Below are positions 1 through 7,572 of a DNA stretch of 39,658 bases, piece by piece. Every line of letters begins with the position of its first letter. Within the stretch, counting starts at the first letter, position 1. The notes beneath the pieces are model-generated. The model saw only the letters and a list, made by a program, of their open reading frames with translations. It searched no databases and was not told where the DNA came from. Source of the DNA: Rikenellaceae bacterium (GTDB taxonomy: Bacteria > Bacteroidota > Bacteroidia > Bacteroidales > Rikenellaceae). The stretch is from assembly GCA_015059875.1 (NCBI GenBank), contig SUZQ01000016.1, positions 1 to 39,658 on the forward strand, read 5' to 3'. Made by a program: the position numbers and the translations under genes.

Positions 1-57
1 CTTTGTGAAATGGTATCTTTTTCTGCAAAGTAATCAGGGAAAGGCAAGCAAAAAATA

Positions 58-90
58 GGGCGAGAAATACTCCGTTTCTCGCCCATCTTT
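58..90 (+). terminator. hairpin terminator of a gene left of the window
   Basis: A perfect 10-bp stem (58-67 with 75-84, GGGCGAGAAA/TTTCTCGCCC) with a 7-nt loop is followed by a T-rich stretch. It probably ends a plus-strand transcript that enters from the left. No gene is recognisable in 1-57. Confidence 0.6.
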
Positions 91-127
91 TATTATCTAA
101 AAAGCGCCACTTTTGGCATCATTACCC

Positions 128-164
128 AAAAAAGATAGACACTCAACCGAGTGTCTATCTTTTT
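128..164 (-). terminator. rpmE2 intrinsic terminator
   Basis: A 12-bp perfect stem (133-144 with 149-160) has a 4-nt loop and is flanked by A-run 128-133 and T-run 160-164. It lies just downstream of the rpmE2 stop codon. On the minus strand it is a textbook stem followed by T's; the symmetry means it may work in both directions. Confidence 0.85.
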
Positions 165-181
165 CCATAGAAGAGCAAAAA

Positions 182-442
182 TTACTTCTTCTTATCGTAG
201 CGCTTTGCGTAACGGCTCATAAACTTATCCACACGACCGGCGGTATCAACCAACTTCATCTTACCAGTGTAGAATGGGTGCGATGTGTTGGAGATTTCCA
301 TCTTATACACGGGATAGGTTTCGCCGTTCACCTCGATGGTCTCTTTTGTCGAAACGGCGGACCTGCACAAAAACACGTGATCATTCGACATATCCTTGAA
401 TGCCACTAAACGATAATTCTCTGGATGAATTCCCTTTTTCAT
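182..442 (-). CDS. rpmE2: 50S ribosomal protein L31, type B
   Basis: This 86-aa basic protein is a component of the large ribosomal subunit. It begins MKKGIHPENYRLVAFKD and carries the L31 block around SNTSHPFYTGKMKLVDTAGRVDKF. It contains one cysteine and lacks the CxxC zinc ligands of type A L31, so it is the zinc-independent type B form, which is normal for Bacteroidota and about the usual length. It is transcribed alone: its own promoter lies at 492-522 and a strong terminator follows the stop codon. The ATG at 442 is the only sensible start. The 16-bp palindrome in its leader could be regulatory, but nothing in the sequence shows that. Confidence 0.95.
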   Translation of the reverse strand: MKKGIHPENYRLVAFKDMSNDHVFLCRSAVSTKETIEVNGETYPVYKMEISNTSHPFYTGKMKLVDTAGRVDKFMSRYAKRYDKKK

Positions 443-461
443 CTTGAATGTGTTTTTTGTT

Positions 462-477
462 AATTAAGTACTTAATT
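462..477. repeat. 16-bp perfect palindrome in the rpmE2 leader
   Basis: AATTAAGTACTTAATT reads the same on both strands. It lies in the 5' leader of rpmE2, between the -7 box (492-499) and the start codon (442). Its function is unknown. It is A+T-only apart from the central GTAC, so chance is possible. Confidence 0.5.
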
Positions 478-491
478 GCAATAATGCGGTG

Positions 492-522
492 CAAAGGTAG
501 GAAATTTTTTCCTAAATGCAAC
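492..522 (-). promoter_or_regulatory. rpmE2 promoter
   Basis: On the minus strand a Bacteroidota -7 box TACCTTTG (499-492) is preceded, 19 nt upstream, by GTTG (522-519), a partial -33 box. A second -7-like box, TATCTTTG, lies on the minus strand at 617-610 and could give a longer rpmE2 transcript, but its -33 region is weak. Confidence 0.65.
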
Positions 523-572
523 ACTTTGTTATAAATTTTTCTGTTTTACCCAATATTTAACGCTTTGGGCGA

Positions 573-600
573 TTAGCTATTAGCCATTAGTCATTGGCTT
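573..600. repeat. heptamer tandem array (TTAGCYA type)
   Basis: Four consecutive 7-bp units occur here: TTAGCTA, TTAGCCA, TTAGTCA, TTGGCTT. The same unit family recurs at 9450-9477 (reverse complement), 10396-10430, 28235-28269 and 29509-29536, always next to genes. Confidence 0.8.
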
Positions 601-657
601 TTCTTGTTGCAAAGATAGCAAAAAGAGGAGAGACGAAAGAGGCGAAACGAAAGAAAT

Positions 658-689
658 TTTGCTCAATCAAAAATAAATTTCTACATTTG
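658..689 (+). promoter_or_regulatory. consensus Bacteroidota promoter of the candidate structured RNA
   Basis: TTTG (658-661), a 20-nt spacer and TACATTTG (682-689) match both conserved boxes exactly. The predicted transcription start is near 696-697, directly upstream of the nested helices. Confidence 0.75.
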
Positions 690-696
690 TAGTGCA

Positions 697-906
697 ATCA
701 CTTTGGTTGCAGACATAATTACGCAGAAAGTGTAAGTTTATTCTCGCAAACGAAATGTAGGAAGTTTCAAAAACGAGAGAATAGGCAAGTATTTTGTTGC
801 GTCATACCACTTGGTATGGCGTGGAGTTGTTGCTTATATTGCTCGTTTGGGTTTCCTACAACCTCGTTTGCCAAGATAAGTTTTCAGCACCACGCTTTCT
901 TTTTTT
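697..906 (+). ncRNA. candidate rod-shaped structured RNA, possibly 6S-like
   Basis: Five helices nest in a co-linear rod: 725-730/895-900, 746-753/864-871 (GCAAACGA/TCGTTTGC), 756-763/853-860 (TGTAGGAA/TTCCTACA), 771-777/842-848 (AAACGAG/CTCGTTT) and an apical hairpin 801-808/813-820 (one G-U pair). The rod follows a consensus promoter by about 30 nt and ends in a T-run (900-906), giving a transcript of roughly 200 nt. A long rod with internal bubbles and this length resemble 6S RNA, but I cannot confirm the family. It could instead be a structured leader of the ORF at 949; 885-892 and 918-925 (CAGCACCA/TGGTGCTG) would form a competing helix. The 62-aa reading frame through it begins at a TTG and looks spurious. 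Confidence 0.6.
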
Positions 907-948
907 ACTCTGCCACTTGGTGCTGATGGATATGAAACTTGAGCCAAA

Positions 949-1323
949 ATGTTCTACGCCGTATATACAAATGGAGCAGTAGATATGAAGCCGACTTTCG
1001 AGCTATTGCACCATAGTTCTGAGGATATCCTATTCTTTGCCGAATGCAGCACCGATTCATCGTGCAGGTATTATCGTTTTCTAAACTCCAAGGGCGAAAC
1101 CACTTATCTAACCTTGAATGGGGGAAAATTGATATCTATTATCTACAAACACTCTACAACACCTCGCATAATAGCGTTTGAGATTGAATCACAGGATAGG
1201 GGCGTGGAAATAATAGATTTATATGAGGAACGGGGCTCCTATTCTCCTCCACTAACTATATCCGCCTCTTTAATTAAACATCTTAATAAGGTTGGATTGA
1301 GAGCCTTTTTAGGATTGGAGTAG
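949..1323 (+). CDS. hypothetical protein, 124 aa
   Basis: I do not recognise this protein. It is small and mixed alpha/beta in character, with no signal peptide or membrane segment and three cysteines (AECSTDSSC and others). It ends LNKVGLRAFLGLE. A second in-frame ATG at 985 (MKPTFELLHH) would remove 12 residues and looks at least as plausible. It lies downstream of the candidate structured RNA and shares the hairpin at 1343-1378 with the convergent serS. The presence of an upstream promoter and a downstream terminator supports expression, but the frame could also be a remnant. Confidence 0.55.
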   Translation: MFYAVYTNGAVDMKPTFELLHHSSEDILFFAECSTDSSCRYYRFLNSKGETTYLTLNGGKLISIIYKHSTTPRIIAFEIESQDRGVEIIDLYEERGSYSPPLTISASLIKHLNKVGLRAFLGLE

Positions 1324-1342
1324 TAACAAAATGACTAAAAGC

Positions 1343-1380
1343 AACAAGATGGGTATCGAAAAGGACACCCATCTTGTTTA
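1343..1380. terminator. bidirectional terminator between the 124-aa ORF and serS
   Basis: The 12-bp stem 1343-1354/1367-1378 (AACAAGATGGGT/ACCCATCTTGTT) sits between two convergent genes. The T-run is short on both sides. Confidence 0.65.
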
Positions 1381-1399
1381 GGAAAAATCAGAACGATTT

Positions 1400-2671
1400 T
1401 TAGTCAATCATATCGAAACCTGTGTAAGGCACAAGCACCTCAGGGATGCGAATACCCTCTGGGGTCTGGTTATTCTCCAACAACGCTGCTACGATACGAG
1501 GCAATGCCAACGATGAGCCGTTGAGCGTGTGAGCCAACTTGGTCTTTTTATTTGCGTCCTTATAGCGGAGCTTCAAGCGGTTAGCCTGGAACGACTCGAA
1601 GTTCGATACAGACGATACCTCCAACCAACGCTTCTGAGCCTCCGAATAGACCTCGAAGTCGTAGGTGAGAGCCGAAGTAAAGGACATATCGCCACCGCAA
1701 AGGCGCAAGATACGATATGGCAAGCCGAGCGACTTAACCAAGCCCTCAACATGGGCAACCATACCATCAAGAGCCTCGTAAGAGTTCTCAGGCAGTGCCA
1801 ACTGCACGATTTCGACCTTGTCGAACTGGTGCAGACGATTCAAACCGCGCACATCCTTACCATACGAGCCAGCCTCACGACGGAAGCAAGGGGTGTAGGC
1901 GGTCATCTTCACTGGAAACTCCTTCTCATCGAGAATCACATCGCGGTAGATATTTGTAACTGGCACTTCGGCAGTTGGTACAAGGTAGAAGTTGTCAGCC
2001 GTAGCGTGGTACATCTGTCCCTCCTTATCTGGCAACTGTCCTGTACCGAAGCCCGAAGCCTCGTTAACCATTACTGGTGGCTCAACCTCCTGATAGCCAG
2101 CAGCTGTATTGTAGTCGAGGAAGTAGTTGATAAGTGCGCGCTGCAATCTTGCACCCTTACCTTTATATACAGGGAAACCTGCGCCAGTCAATTTTACGCC
2201 AAGGTCGAAGTCGATGATGTCGTACTTCTTCGCCAACTCCCAGTGTGGAAGTGGGTTTTCAGGCAACTCGGAGTAGTTCTCGTCAATCTTCACAACGAGG
2301 TTCTCCTCCGCAGTCATACCCTCTGGAACGATATCGGCAGGGAAGTTTGGCAGAAGAACTATCTGCGCCTGCAATGCAGCCGAAGCCTCCTCATGCTTTG
2401 CTGATAGCTCAGCCGACTTAGCCTTCAAAGCGGCAACCTGCTGCTTGCGCTCCTCGGCCTCCTCGCGCTTGCCTTGTCCCATAAGCATACCAATCTCCTT
2501 GGCAGCCTTGTTCTGCTCTGCAAGGCAGTTATCCAACTCAACCTGTAATGCCTTACGAGCATCGTCCAACTCCTCAATCTTTGCGATAATCGGTGCTGCA
2601 TCAACACCCTTCTTTGCGAGTCGCTTAATTGCCAACTCCTTATCGCCGCGTAATTGTTGTAGTGTAAGCAT
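1400..2671 (-). CDS. serS: seryl-tRNA synthetase
   Basis: This class II aminoacyl-tRNA synthetase charges tRNA-Ser with serine in the cytoplasm. It is 423 aa, the usual length. Residues 1-105 form the long antiparallel coiled-coil arm that contacts the tRNA variable arm. The catalytic core shows the TAEV serine-binding segment (233-236), motif 2 with FRREAGSYG (263-271) running into GLNRLHQF, and motif 3 LNGSSLALPR (383-392). It is monocistronic and divergent from the fucosidase gene. The ATG at 2671 gives the conserved start MLTLQQLRGD. A -7 box TAATTTTG on the minus strand (2729-2722) lies in the shared dyad. Confidence 0.98.
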   Translation of the reverse strand: MLTLQQLRGDKELAIKRLAKKGVDAAPIIAKIEELDDARKALQVELDNCLAEQNKAAKEIGMLMGQGKREEAEERKQQVAALKAKSAELSAKHEEASAALQAQIVLLPNFPADIVPEGMTAEENLVVKIDENYSELPENPLPHWELAKKYDIIDFDLGVKLTGAGFPVYKGKGARLQRALINYFLDYNTAAGYQEVEPPVMVNEASGFGTGQLPDKEGQMYHATADNFYLVPTAEVPVTNIYRDVILDEKEFPVKMTAYTPCFRREAGSYGKDVRGLNRLHQFDKVEIVQLALPENSYEALDGMVAHVEGLVKSLGLPYRILRLCGGDMSFTSALTYDFEVYSEAQKRWLEVSSVSNFESFQANRLKLRYKDANKKTKLAHTLNGSSLALPRIVAALLENNQTPEGIRIPEVLVPYTGFDMID

Positions 2672-2716
2672 TTTTGTATCTGTTTTTAACCTAATTTCCT
2701 ACTTGATCTATTTACA

Positions 2717-2755
2717 TCGTGCAAAATTATAAAAAAAGAGTGATAATTTGCACGA
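2717..2755. promoter_or_regulatory. inverted repeat spanning the serS/fucosidase divergent promoters
   Basis: TCGTGCAAAATTAT (2717-2730) and ATAATTTGCACGA (2743-2755) are inverted copies, identical apart from one extra A, with a 12-nt spacer. The left arm contains the serS -7 box and the right arm contains the fucosidase -33 TTTG. It may be an operator, or simply two promoters back to back. Confidence 0.45.
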
Positions 2756-2778
2756 AAAAATAAAGTTTATTAATTTTG
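2747..2778 (+). promoter_or_regulatory. alpha-L-fucosidase promoter
   Basis: TTTG (2747-2750), a 20-nt spacer and TAATTTTG (2771-2778) form a consensus Bacteroidota promoter. Transcription should start near 2785, leaving a leader of about 17 nt. Confidence 0.8.
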
Positions 2779-2801
2779 CGTTAAACAAAACCTAAAAAAA
2801 G

Positions 2802-4097
2802 ATGAAAAAACTTATCTCTTTGGCACTATTGCTTGCCATCTCTGCAACCTCTTTTGCACAGAAAAGTTATCAGCCATCTGAAGGCAATCTGAAGGCGCGA
2901 CAGGAGTTTGCAGATAGCAAATTCGGAATTTTTCTCCATTGGGGATTGTACAGTATGTTCGCTCAGGGCGAGTGGTATCTAAGTAAAGGTAAACTCTCGC
3001 ACCAAGAGTACAAGAAGGCTGCCGATGCGTTCTACCCTCACCGCTTCGACGCAAAGGCTTGGGTGAAGGCGTTCAAGGATGCAGGTGCAAAGTATATCTG
3101 CTTCACCTCGCGCCATCACGACGGCTTCTCGATGTGGAATACAGCCTATTCGGACTACGATATCGTAGATGCAACACCTTACGGGAAAGATGTATTGAAG
3201 GCTCTGTCGAAAGAGTGCAAGAAGCAGGGGTTGGCTTTCCACCTCTACTACTCGCACGCTGACTGGGGGCGTTCCGACTACTTCCCAAGCAAGTCGAGCA
3301 ACAAGGTTACCGATAAGGATAAGTTCGAGGGGGGCTACGAGAGTTATTTCAAGTTTATGAATAATCAGCTCACAGAGTTGCTTACCAAATATGATGTTGA
3401 TGCTTTGTGGTTCGACGGAATGTGGGATCGCCGTAGCGTAAATTGGCGCATTCAAGAGCAATACGAATTGATACACGCTGTCAAGCCAGAGTGTCTTATC
3501 GGCAACAACCACCACCTCCCAGCTATCGAGGGCGAGGATTTCCAAATCTTCGAGCGCGACCTCCCTGGCGAGAACAAGGCGGGTTTCTCAAAGGGGCAGA
3601 CCGTGAGTGACAGACTTCCGCTTGAGACTTGCCAGACAATGAATGGAATGTGGGGTTACAAGGTTGCTGACCAAAACTACAAGAGTACTGAGTATCTTAT
3701 CCGCTACCTTGTTAGCATTTCGGGTAAGGGTGCTAATCTTCTGCTCAATATCGGCCCTCAGCCAAATGGCGAACTCCCAGCAACTGCTCTTGCTCGCTTG
3801 AAGGAGATGGGCGAGTGGCTGCGCGCAAATGGCGAAACCGTTTACGGCACTACCGCAGGCGATATCCCTGCACAGGAGTGGGGCGTAACAACTCGCAAGG
3901 GTAACCGCCTATTTGTTCACATCTTCGACCTCAAGGCGAAGGAGTTGCAGTTGCCACTCTCATGCAAGGTTACTAAGGCTTTGGTCTATGGCTCAAAGTC
4001 AAAGGTTAAGTTCTCGCAGAACGCAACGGGAACAACTCTCCACTTCGACGAAGTACCTTCAGGAATTGATTATATTGTTGAGTTGGTTACAAAATAG
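2802..4097 (+). CDS. secreted alpha-L-fucosidase, GH29
   Basis: This enzyme hydrolyses terminal alpha-L-fucose from glycans, acting in the periplasm or at the surface. It is 431 aa. A signal peptide (MKKLISLALLLAISATSFA) is followed by the GH29 (beta/alpha)8 barrel, with FLHWGLYS (His46), the HHDGF motif (105-109) and WFDGMW (203-208), whose Asp205 is the expected nucleophile. The C-terminal 90 residues form the family's small beta domain. No separate carbohydrate-binding module is present. It is a single-gene unit with its own promoter and a strong terminator. Fucose is abundant on host mucin, so host glycan use is a reasonable inference; substrate linkage cannot be read from the sequence. 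Confidence 0.95.
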   Translation: MKKLISLALLLAISATSFAQKSYQPSEGNLKARQEFADSKFGIFLHWGLYSMFAQGEWYLSKGKLSHQEYKKAADAFYPHRFDAKAWVKAFKDAGAKYICFTSRHHDGFSMWNTAYSDYDIVDATPYGKDVLKALSKECKKQGLAFHLYYSHADWGRSDYFPSKSSNKVTDKDKFEGGYESYFKFMNNQLTELLTKYDVDALWFDGMWDRRSVNWRIQEQYELIHAVKPECLIGNNHHLPAIEGEDFQIFERDLPGENKAGFSKGQTVSDRLPLETCQTMNGMWGYKVADQNYKSTEYLIRYLVSISGKGANLLLNIGPQPNGELPATALARLKEMGEWLRANGETVYGTTAGDIPAQEWGVTTRKGNRLFVHIFDLKAKELQLPLSCKVTKALVYGSKSKVKFSQNATGTTLHFDEVPSGIDYIVELVTK

Positions 4098-4117
4098 TCC
4101 GCGCAGACAATGACAAT

Positions 4118-4153
4118 AAAAAAACTGCTCCGAGCATTCGGAGCAGTTTTTTT
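4118..4153 (+). terminator. fucosidase intrinsic terminator
   Basis: A 13-bp stem (4121-4133/4138-4150) has a GCAT loop and a T-run 4147-4153. A-run 4118-4124 makes it usable from the other strand as well. Confidence 0.9.
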
Positions 4154-4276
4154 GTCAGAAGTTGTATAACAAGAGGGATTTCAAGGCTTGCGAAGCCCGA
4201 AAAAGCGGAGTTTACTCGGCGTAAATGAGCATTTTGAGGGCAAGCGTAACGCAGAAATCACCTTGTTAGACAGCTT
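4150..4276. mobile_element. 127-bp MITE-like palindromic repeat, copy A
   Basis: This copy is identical to 20469-20595 except for one base (G against A near 4246). Its ends are imperfect inverted repeats: AAGTTGTATAACAAG near the left end and, reverse-complemented, AAGCTGTCTAACAAG at the right end. Inner arms (GATTTC/GAAATC, GCTTGC/GCAAGC, a central GTTTAC/GTAAAT) extend the symmetry, so the whole unit can fold into one long hairpin. It has no coding capacity. It sits between a terminator hairpin and the stop codon of the minus-strand lipoprotein gene. This is a non-autonomous element or dispersed palindromic repeat; no transposase is in the window. Confidence 0.7.
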
Positions 4277-4298
4277 TTTTTTGGGTATAACAGCTATA

Positions 4299-7200
4299 TT
4301 AGTTTGCAGGAGCTTCTGGATAATAGCTCTTTTGTCCCATCAAATTAATCGAGCCATCACCACCATACCAATCCATATTACCACCCTTTCCGATTGCCTC
4401 GGTAAGTGTTGTTTCTGCTCCACCCTTTGCACTAAATGTGAAGTTACCTGCACACTCACTAACATGCGACGACATGAGAATCAAATTAATATCCACACCT
4501 GTATAGTATATACATCCCGCAATCTCACAATACTTGCCTGATGCATAGTTGTGGTTATACTCGTTTGCGCCTTCAGCGGCAACTCCATTATAGGTATTGC
4601 CCGACACGGTATAGTTCAACACCTTCATTGTATACTCGCCCGTACCATTATTTGCCTGAGTCTCTGATCTGCGCGAACGCACATCGCCAATAAACTGATT
4701 GACATGGCGACCTGCAATATGAGTTTTTGCACTGCCAAATAGGCTTGCACCATTGGTAAACGCTCCCGCTACATAGTCGGCAGCTTTCCAAACATTCGCA
4801 TACACCTCTTTGTTCTCTTGTCCCGTACAATTAATCTGGGTGTTTGTAACAGAGCAGTCGGTAATCTCAGCATAGTGAGCCTCCAAGAAGCCAATAAGAC
4901 CTCCACACTCGCCTGCGGTGTACCACCACTGCAAACCCTCAACCATATAGCTGCCACTTGCGAGGCTCTTCTGCATTGTATAGTAGTTCACAACCTTTGG
5001 ATCGTAGTTCTCGATTATGCTATTATCCACCGAGCAGTTGTTGATGTAGACTTGACCGCGACAAGCACCGATAAGTCCGCCAACCTTGCTAACGCCGCGC
5101 ACCTTACTGTTGCGAACATGGACATTCGACACATTATAGTCGGTATAGCCCGTTGTATTACCATCAGCATCCTTGATTGCCGTACGCCACGAACGCGAAA
5201 CAAGAACTCCTGCATAAGCATTTCCAGCACCTCCATCCTCGGTATTGCCATAGGCAGGAGCAGGAATCGTTGCATCGTGGTTACAAGTGATATCTGCCCC
5301 CACAAATGTCAAATCCTTGTGAACAGCCTGATTGTTGGCATATACTATAAATCCCGCGCCATAGTTCTTTGCAGCATTGTGAACGATATCAACTTTGAGG
5401 TTGTGGAGTTCGTGATTCTCTCCATCGAGGTTGATTACATACTCAATCGGGTTGAACTTGTGTCCACCCATATCAACATCGGTCTTGAACACCAAAGCCT
5501 TTGTTGCAGAGAATTTTGCAGCTTGAGCCTTTGCCAAGTCGTATGGAGAATATACGAGATATCGCGTAATGCCATCTACCGTCTCGGTCAGCATTGTTGC
5601 TGCGCGAACACCATCCCAATCCGATACAAAGCGTTTGCCATCGAAATATACTTCGCCACGGCAATAGCGCTCGCCACCAAGTAGGTTATCGGTTGCTGCG
5701 GTAAGAGTTGTCTCGCAGAAATCGGCACGGTAAGCCTCCGCAAACGAAAGACGCGCCGTCTCGGCATTCTTGGTTCCTTGGTCGTAGAGAGCAACAACCG
5801 TTGCATCTGCGCCGCTACAATTTACAAAGTACAACTTTTCGTCGCCATTGTAACCACCCAACTGACCAACCATCTTACCGTAGAAGTAGTTAGTAGCCTC
5901 CATATACGATCGCACGATTGCCGAAGTGGTACAATTTGTAAATGTTGCAGCAGAGGTTGTTGCGCCATCGCCATCCTTTGCAATGCATCCAACCAATCCA
6001 CCTGCCAAGCCCGACTTGCCCGACACAAACGAGGTCTCAACAAGACCGCCATTTGCAGTTACGCCCGATATATCGAATGTTCCCGTATGGAGTGCTCCAG
6101 CAACCAAACCGATCTTGCGCGGAGCTATTACCGAACAGTTGTTAAATACCACATTACTAACGGTCAAACCCTCTGTTGCCATACCCACAAGGATAGCAGC
6201 ACCTGTCTGCAAAGTTGTATTTACGGAGCAGTTATTGAGTGTCAAATCGTGAATATTGGCATTGTTGATATCGCCGAAGATACTCGAAGCCTCCTCGTTC
6301 ATATTCAAGCCCGTAATGCTCTTGCCGTTTCCATCAATCTCAACACCATCTGCAAGTTTCATCGCAGGCATAAGGATGGATTCATAGATACCCATATCGA
6401 TGTCAGCACCGATACGAATCTTCGTATACTCCACACCACCAACAATAGGCTCATTCTGGCAGAGCCATATCAATTCGCGCGCATCGTTGATAACAAGCCA
6501 ATCGTCATCAATAGTTGATGGTTGTACGCCATAGGCAGTTTCATCGATAATCAGTTTATCTTCATCACTCTCAAACGGGGTGAGCGCACACTGCGCACCA
6601 TGCTTGAAAGTCACCTCCGCAAACTCTCGAACAACACCAGCCTTTACAGCCGAAGTACCTGATGTTCTGAATCGCAAGAACATCACATCCCCCTCTGTTG
6701 TATACAGTTTTATATTACACAATCCAAACTCTCCGCAAGGCAACACAACGAAGAACTCTTTTGCCTCACTTGCCGAGAGTTGCAAGCCCTTGCCAAACGA
6801 GTACTCCATAGTCGGAACTGCCGAATCTGCTGGCGAAATTGTGCCATTGGCAAAATCCATCGAGAACTCTCCTGCGATTGCCCCCTCCTCTGCAGTAATA
6901 ACCATCTTATCGAGAATGGTTGTACTGTTTTCGCCCTTGATAGAGAACTTAAGCACACCACTCAAGTGAGCAAGTTTAATGCTCTCGCTGCTGCTTGTCA
7001 CGCGACCATACATAGGGGTAGAGCCCACCTCAAACGAGCCTTCGACATAGTTTTGACGCTCGTTAAACAGCACAGTATTACTCTCCGACGCCGGATAGAG
7101 AATATTGTACGGATAGTTGAGTATGGTGTTCAAAAAAACAAATTGTGCAGAGCCAGCATTTTCGGAATTGATAACAGCCTCCTCGGAGATATATCCATTT

Positions 7201-7412
7201 ACCGAAATCTTATCGCCCTCGCTCCAATACACGTAGTATTTACCCTCCTCATTCTTGTCGCCAAGAGCAACTTTAGTTTGAGGATTGGCGATATCCACAA
7301 CCAATTTAGTCGTAGACGGAACGCCCTGAATAGGAGTCTCAACGATGTCTGTAGTACAGCCTGCAATGCACAAGAGAAGCGCTGCTGCAATTAGGTAGTA
7401 AAATTTTTTCAT
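4299..7412 (-). CDS. large fimbrillin-like / beta-helix surface lipoprotein
   Basis: This protein of about 1037 aa is predicted to be exported and lipid-anchored: MKKFYYLIAAALLLCIAGC has a clear lipobox with Cys19. Residues of about 20-280 resemble the Bacteroidales fimbrillin/Mfa family N-terminal region (TKVALGD.., YWSEGDKISVNG, and a LSGVLKFSIKG strand). The remainder is built of degenerate parallel beta-helix repeats, with recurring NCSV and GGLVGC/GGLIG motifs like GLUG-type repeats (for example GGLIGFLEAHYAEITDCSV). I chose the ATG at 7412; the longer frame starts at a TTG at 7436, which lies inside the -7 box. It is probably a surface adhesin or structural protein. No enzyme motif is visible. 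It has its own promoter and is a single-gene unit. Confidence 0.8.
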   Translation of the reverse strand: MKKFYYLIAAALLLCIAGCTTDIVETPIQGVPSTTKLVVDIANPQTKVALGDKNEEGKYYVYWSEGDKISVNGYISEEAVINSENAGSAQFVFLNTILNYPYNILYPASESNTVLFNERQNYVEGSFEVGSTPMYGRVTSSSESIKLAHLSGVLKFSIKGENSTTILDKMVITAEEGAIAGEFSMDFANGTISPADSAVPTMEYSFGKGLQLSASEAKEFFVVLPCGEFGLCNIKLYTTEGDVMFLRFRTSGTSAVKAGVVREFAEVTFKHGAQCALTPFESDEDKLIIDETAYGVQPSTIDDDWLVINDARELIWLCQNEPIVGGVEYTKIRIGADIDMGIYESILMPAMKLADGVEIDGNGKSITGLNMNEEASSIFGDINNANIHDLTLNNCSVNTTLQTGAAILVGMATEGLTVSNVVFNNCSVIAPRKIGLVAGALHTGTFDISGVTANGGLVETSFVSGKSGLAGGLVGCIAKDGDGATTSAATFTNCTTSAIVRSYMEATNYFYGKMVGQLGGYNGDEKLYFVNCSGADATVVALYDQGTKNAETARLSFAEAYRADFCETTLTAATDNLLGGERYCRGEVYFDGKRFVSDWDGVRAATMLTETVDGITRYLVYSPYDLAKAQAAKFSATKALVFKTDVDMGGHKFNPIEYVINLDGENHELHNLKVDIVHNAAKNYGAGFIVYANNQAVHKDLTFVGADITCNHDATIPAPAYGNTEDGGAGNAYAGVLVSRSWRTAIKDADGNTTGYTDYNVSNVHVRNSKVRGVSKVGGLIGACRGQVYINNCSVDNSIIENYDPKVVNYYTMQKSLASGSYMVEGLQWWYTAGECGGLIGFLEAHYAEITDCSVTNTQINCTGQENKEVYANVWKAADYVAGAFTNGASLFGSAKTHIAGRHVNQFIGDVRSRRSETQANNGTGEYTMKVLNYTVSGNTYNGVAAEGANEYNHNYASGKYCEIAGCIYYTGVDINLILMSSHVSECAGNFTFSAKGGAETTLTEAIGKGGNMDWYGGDGSINLMGQKSYYPEAPAN

Positions 7413-7433
7413 GTGTGTAATATTAAAACCTTG

Positions 7434-7464
7434 CAAAGGTAATAAATATTTACCTTACTGCAAA
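7434..7464 (-). promoter_or_regulatory. promoter of the surface lipoprotein gene
   Basis: On the minus strand TTTG (7464-7461), a 19-nt spacer and TACCTTTG (7441-7434) match the consensus. The start of transcription is predicted near 7428, about 15 nt before the ATG at 7412. Confidence 0.75.
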
Positions 7465-7557
7465 AATTCATGAAAAAATATTGAACTATAAATCAGGGGT
7501 TTATGGTGCAGTCGCAAAAAAGCTATACCAAATCGCATTTTATCCGCCGAATTTCCC

Positions 7558-7565
7558 TAACTTTG
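7558..7565 (+). promoter_or_regulatory. -7 box placed on the U32 start codon
   Basis: TAACTTTG ends only 7 nt before the ATG at 7573, so transcription would begin at or next to the start codon. The -33 region is weak (a TTTT at 7538-7541). Confidence 0.5.
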
Positions 7566-7572
7566 CGCAAGA

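Noticed and set aside
113..409. 98-aa plus-strand frame antisense to rpmE2
   Set aside because: It includes the rpmE2 terminator and has no homology; L31 on the other strand is certain.
794..982. 62-aa plus-strand frame with a hydrophobic stretch
   Set aside because: It starts at a TTG inside the nested helices of the candidate RNA; the apparent protein is a by-product of the RNA sequence.
1529..2404. 291-aa plus-strand frame antisense to serS
   Set aside because: It lies wholly inside serS, shows no family similarity and has the composition of a reverse-complement shadow.
4818..6518. Long plus-strand frames opposite the surface lipoprotein gene
   Set aside because: Cys- and Ile-rich translations with no motif; they are shadows of the repeat-rich minus-strand gene.
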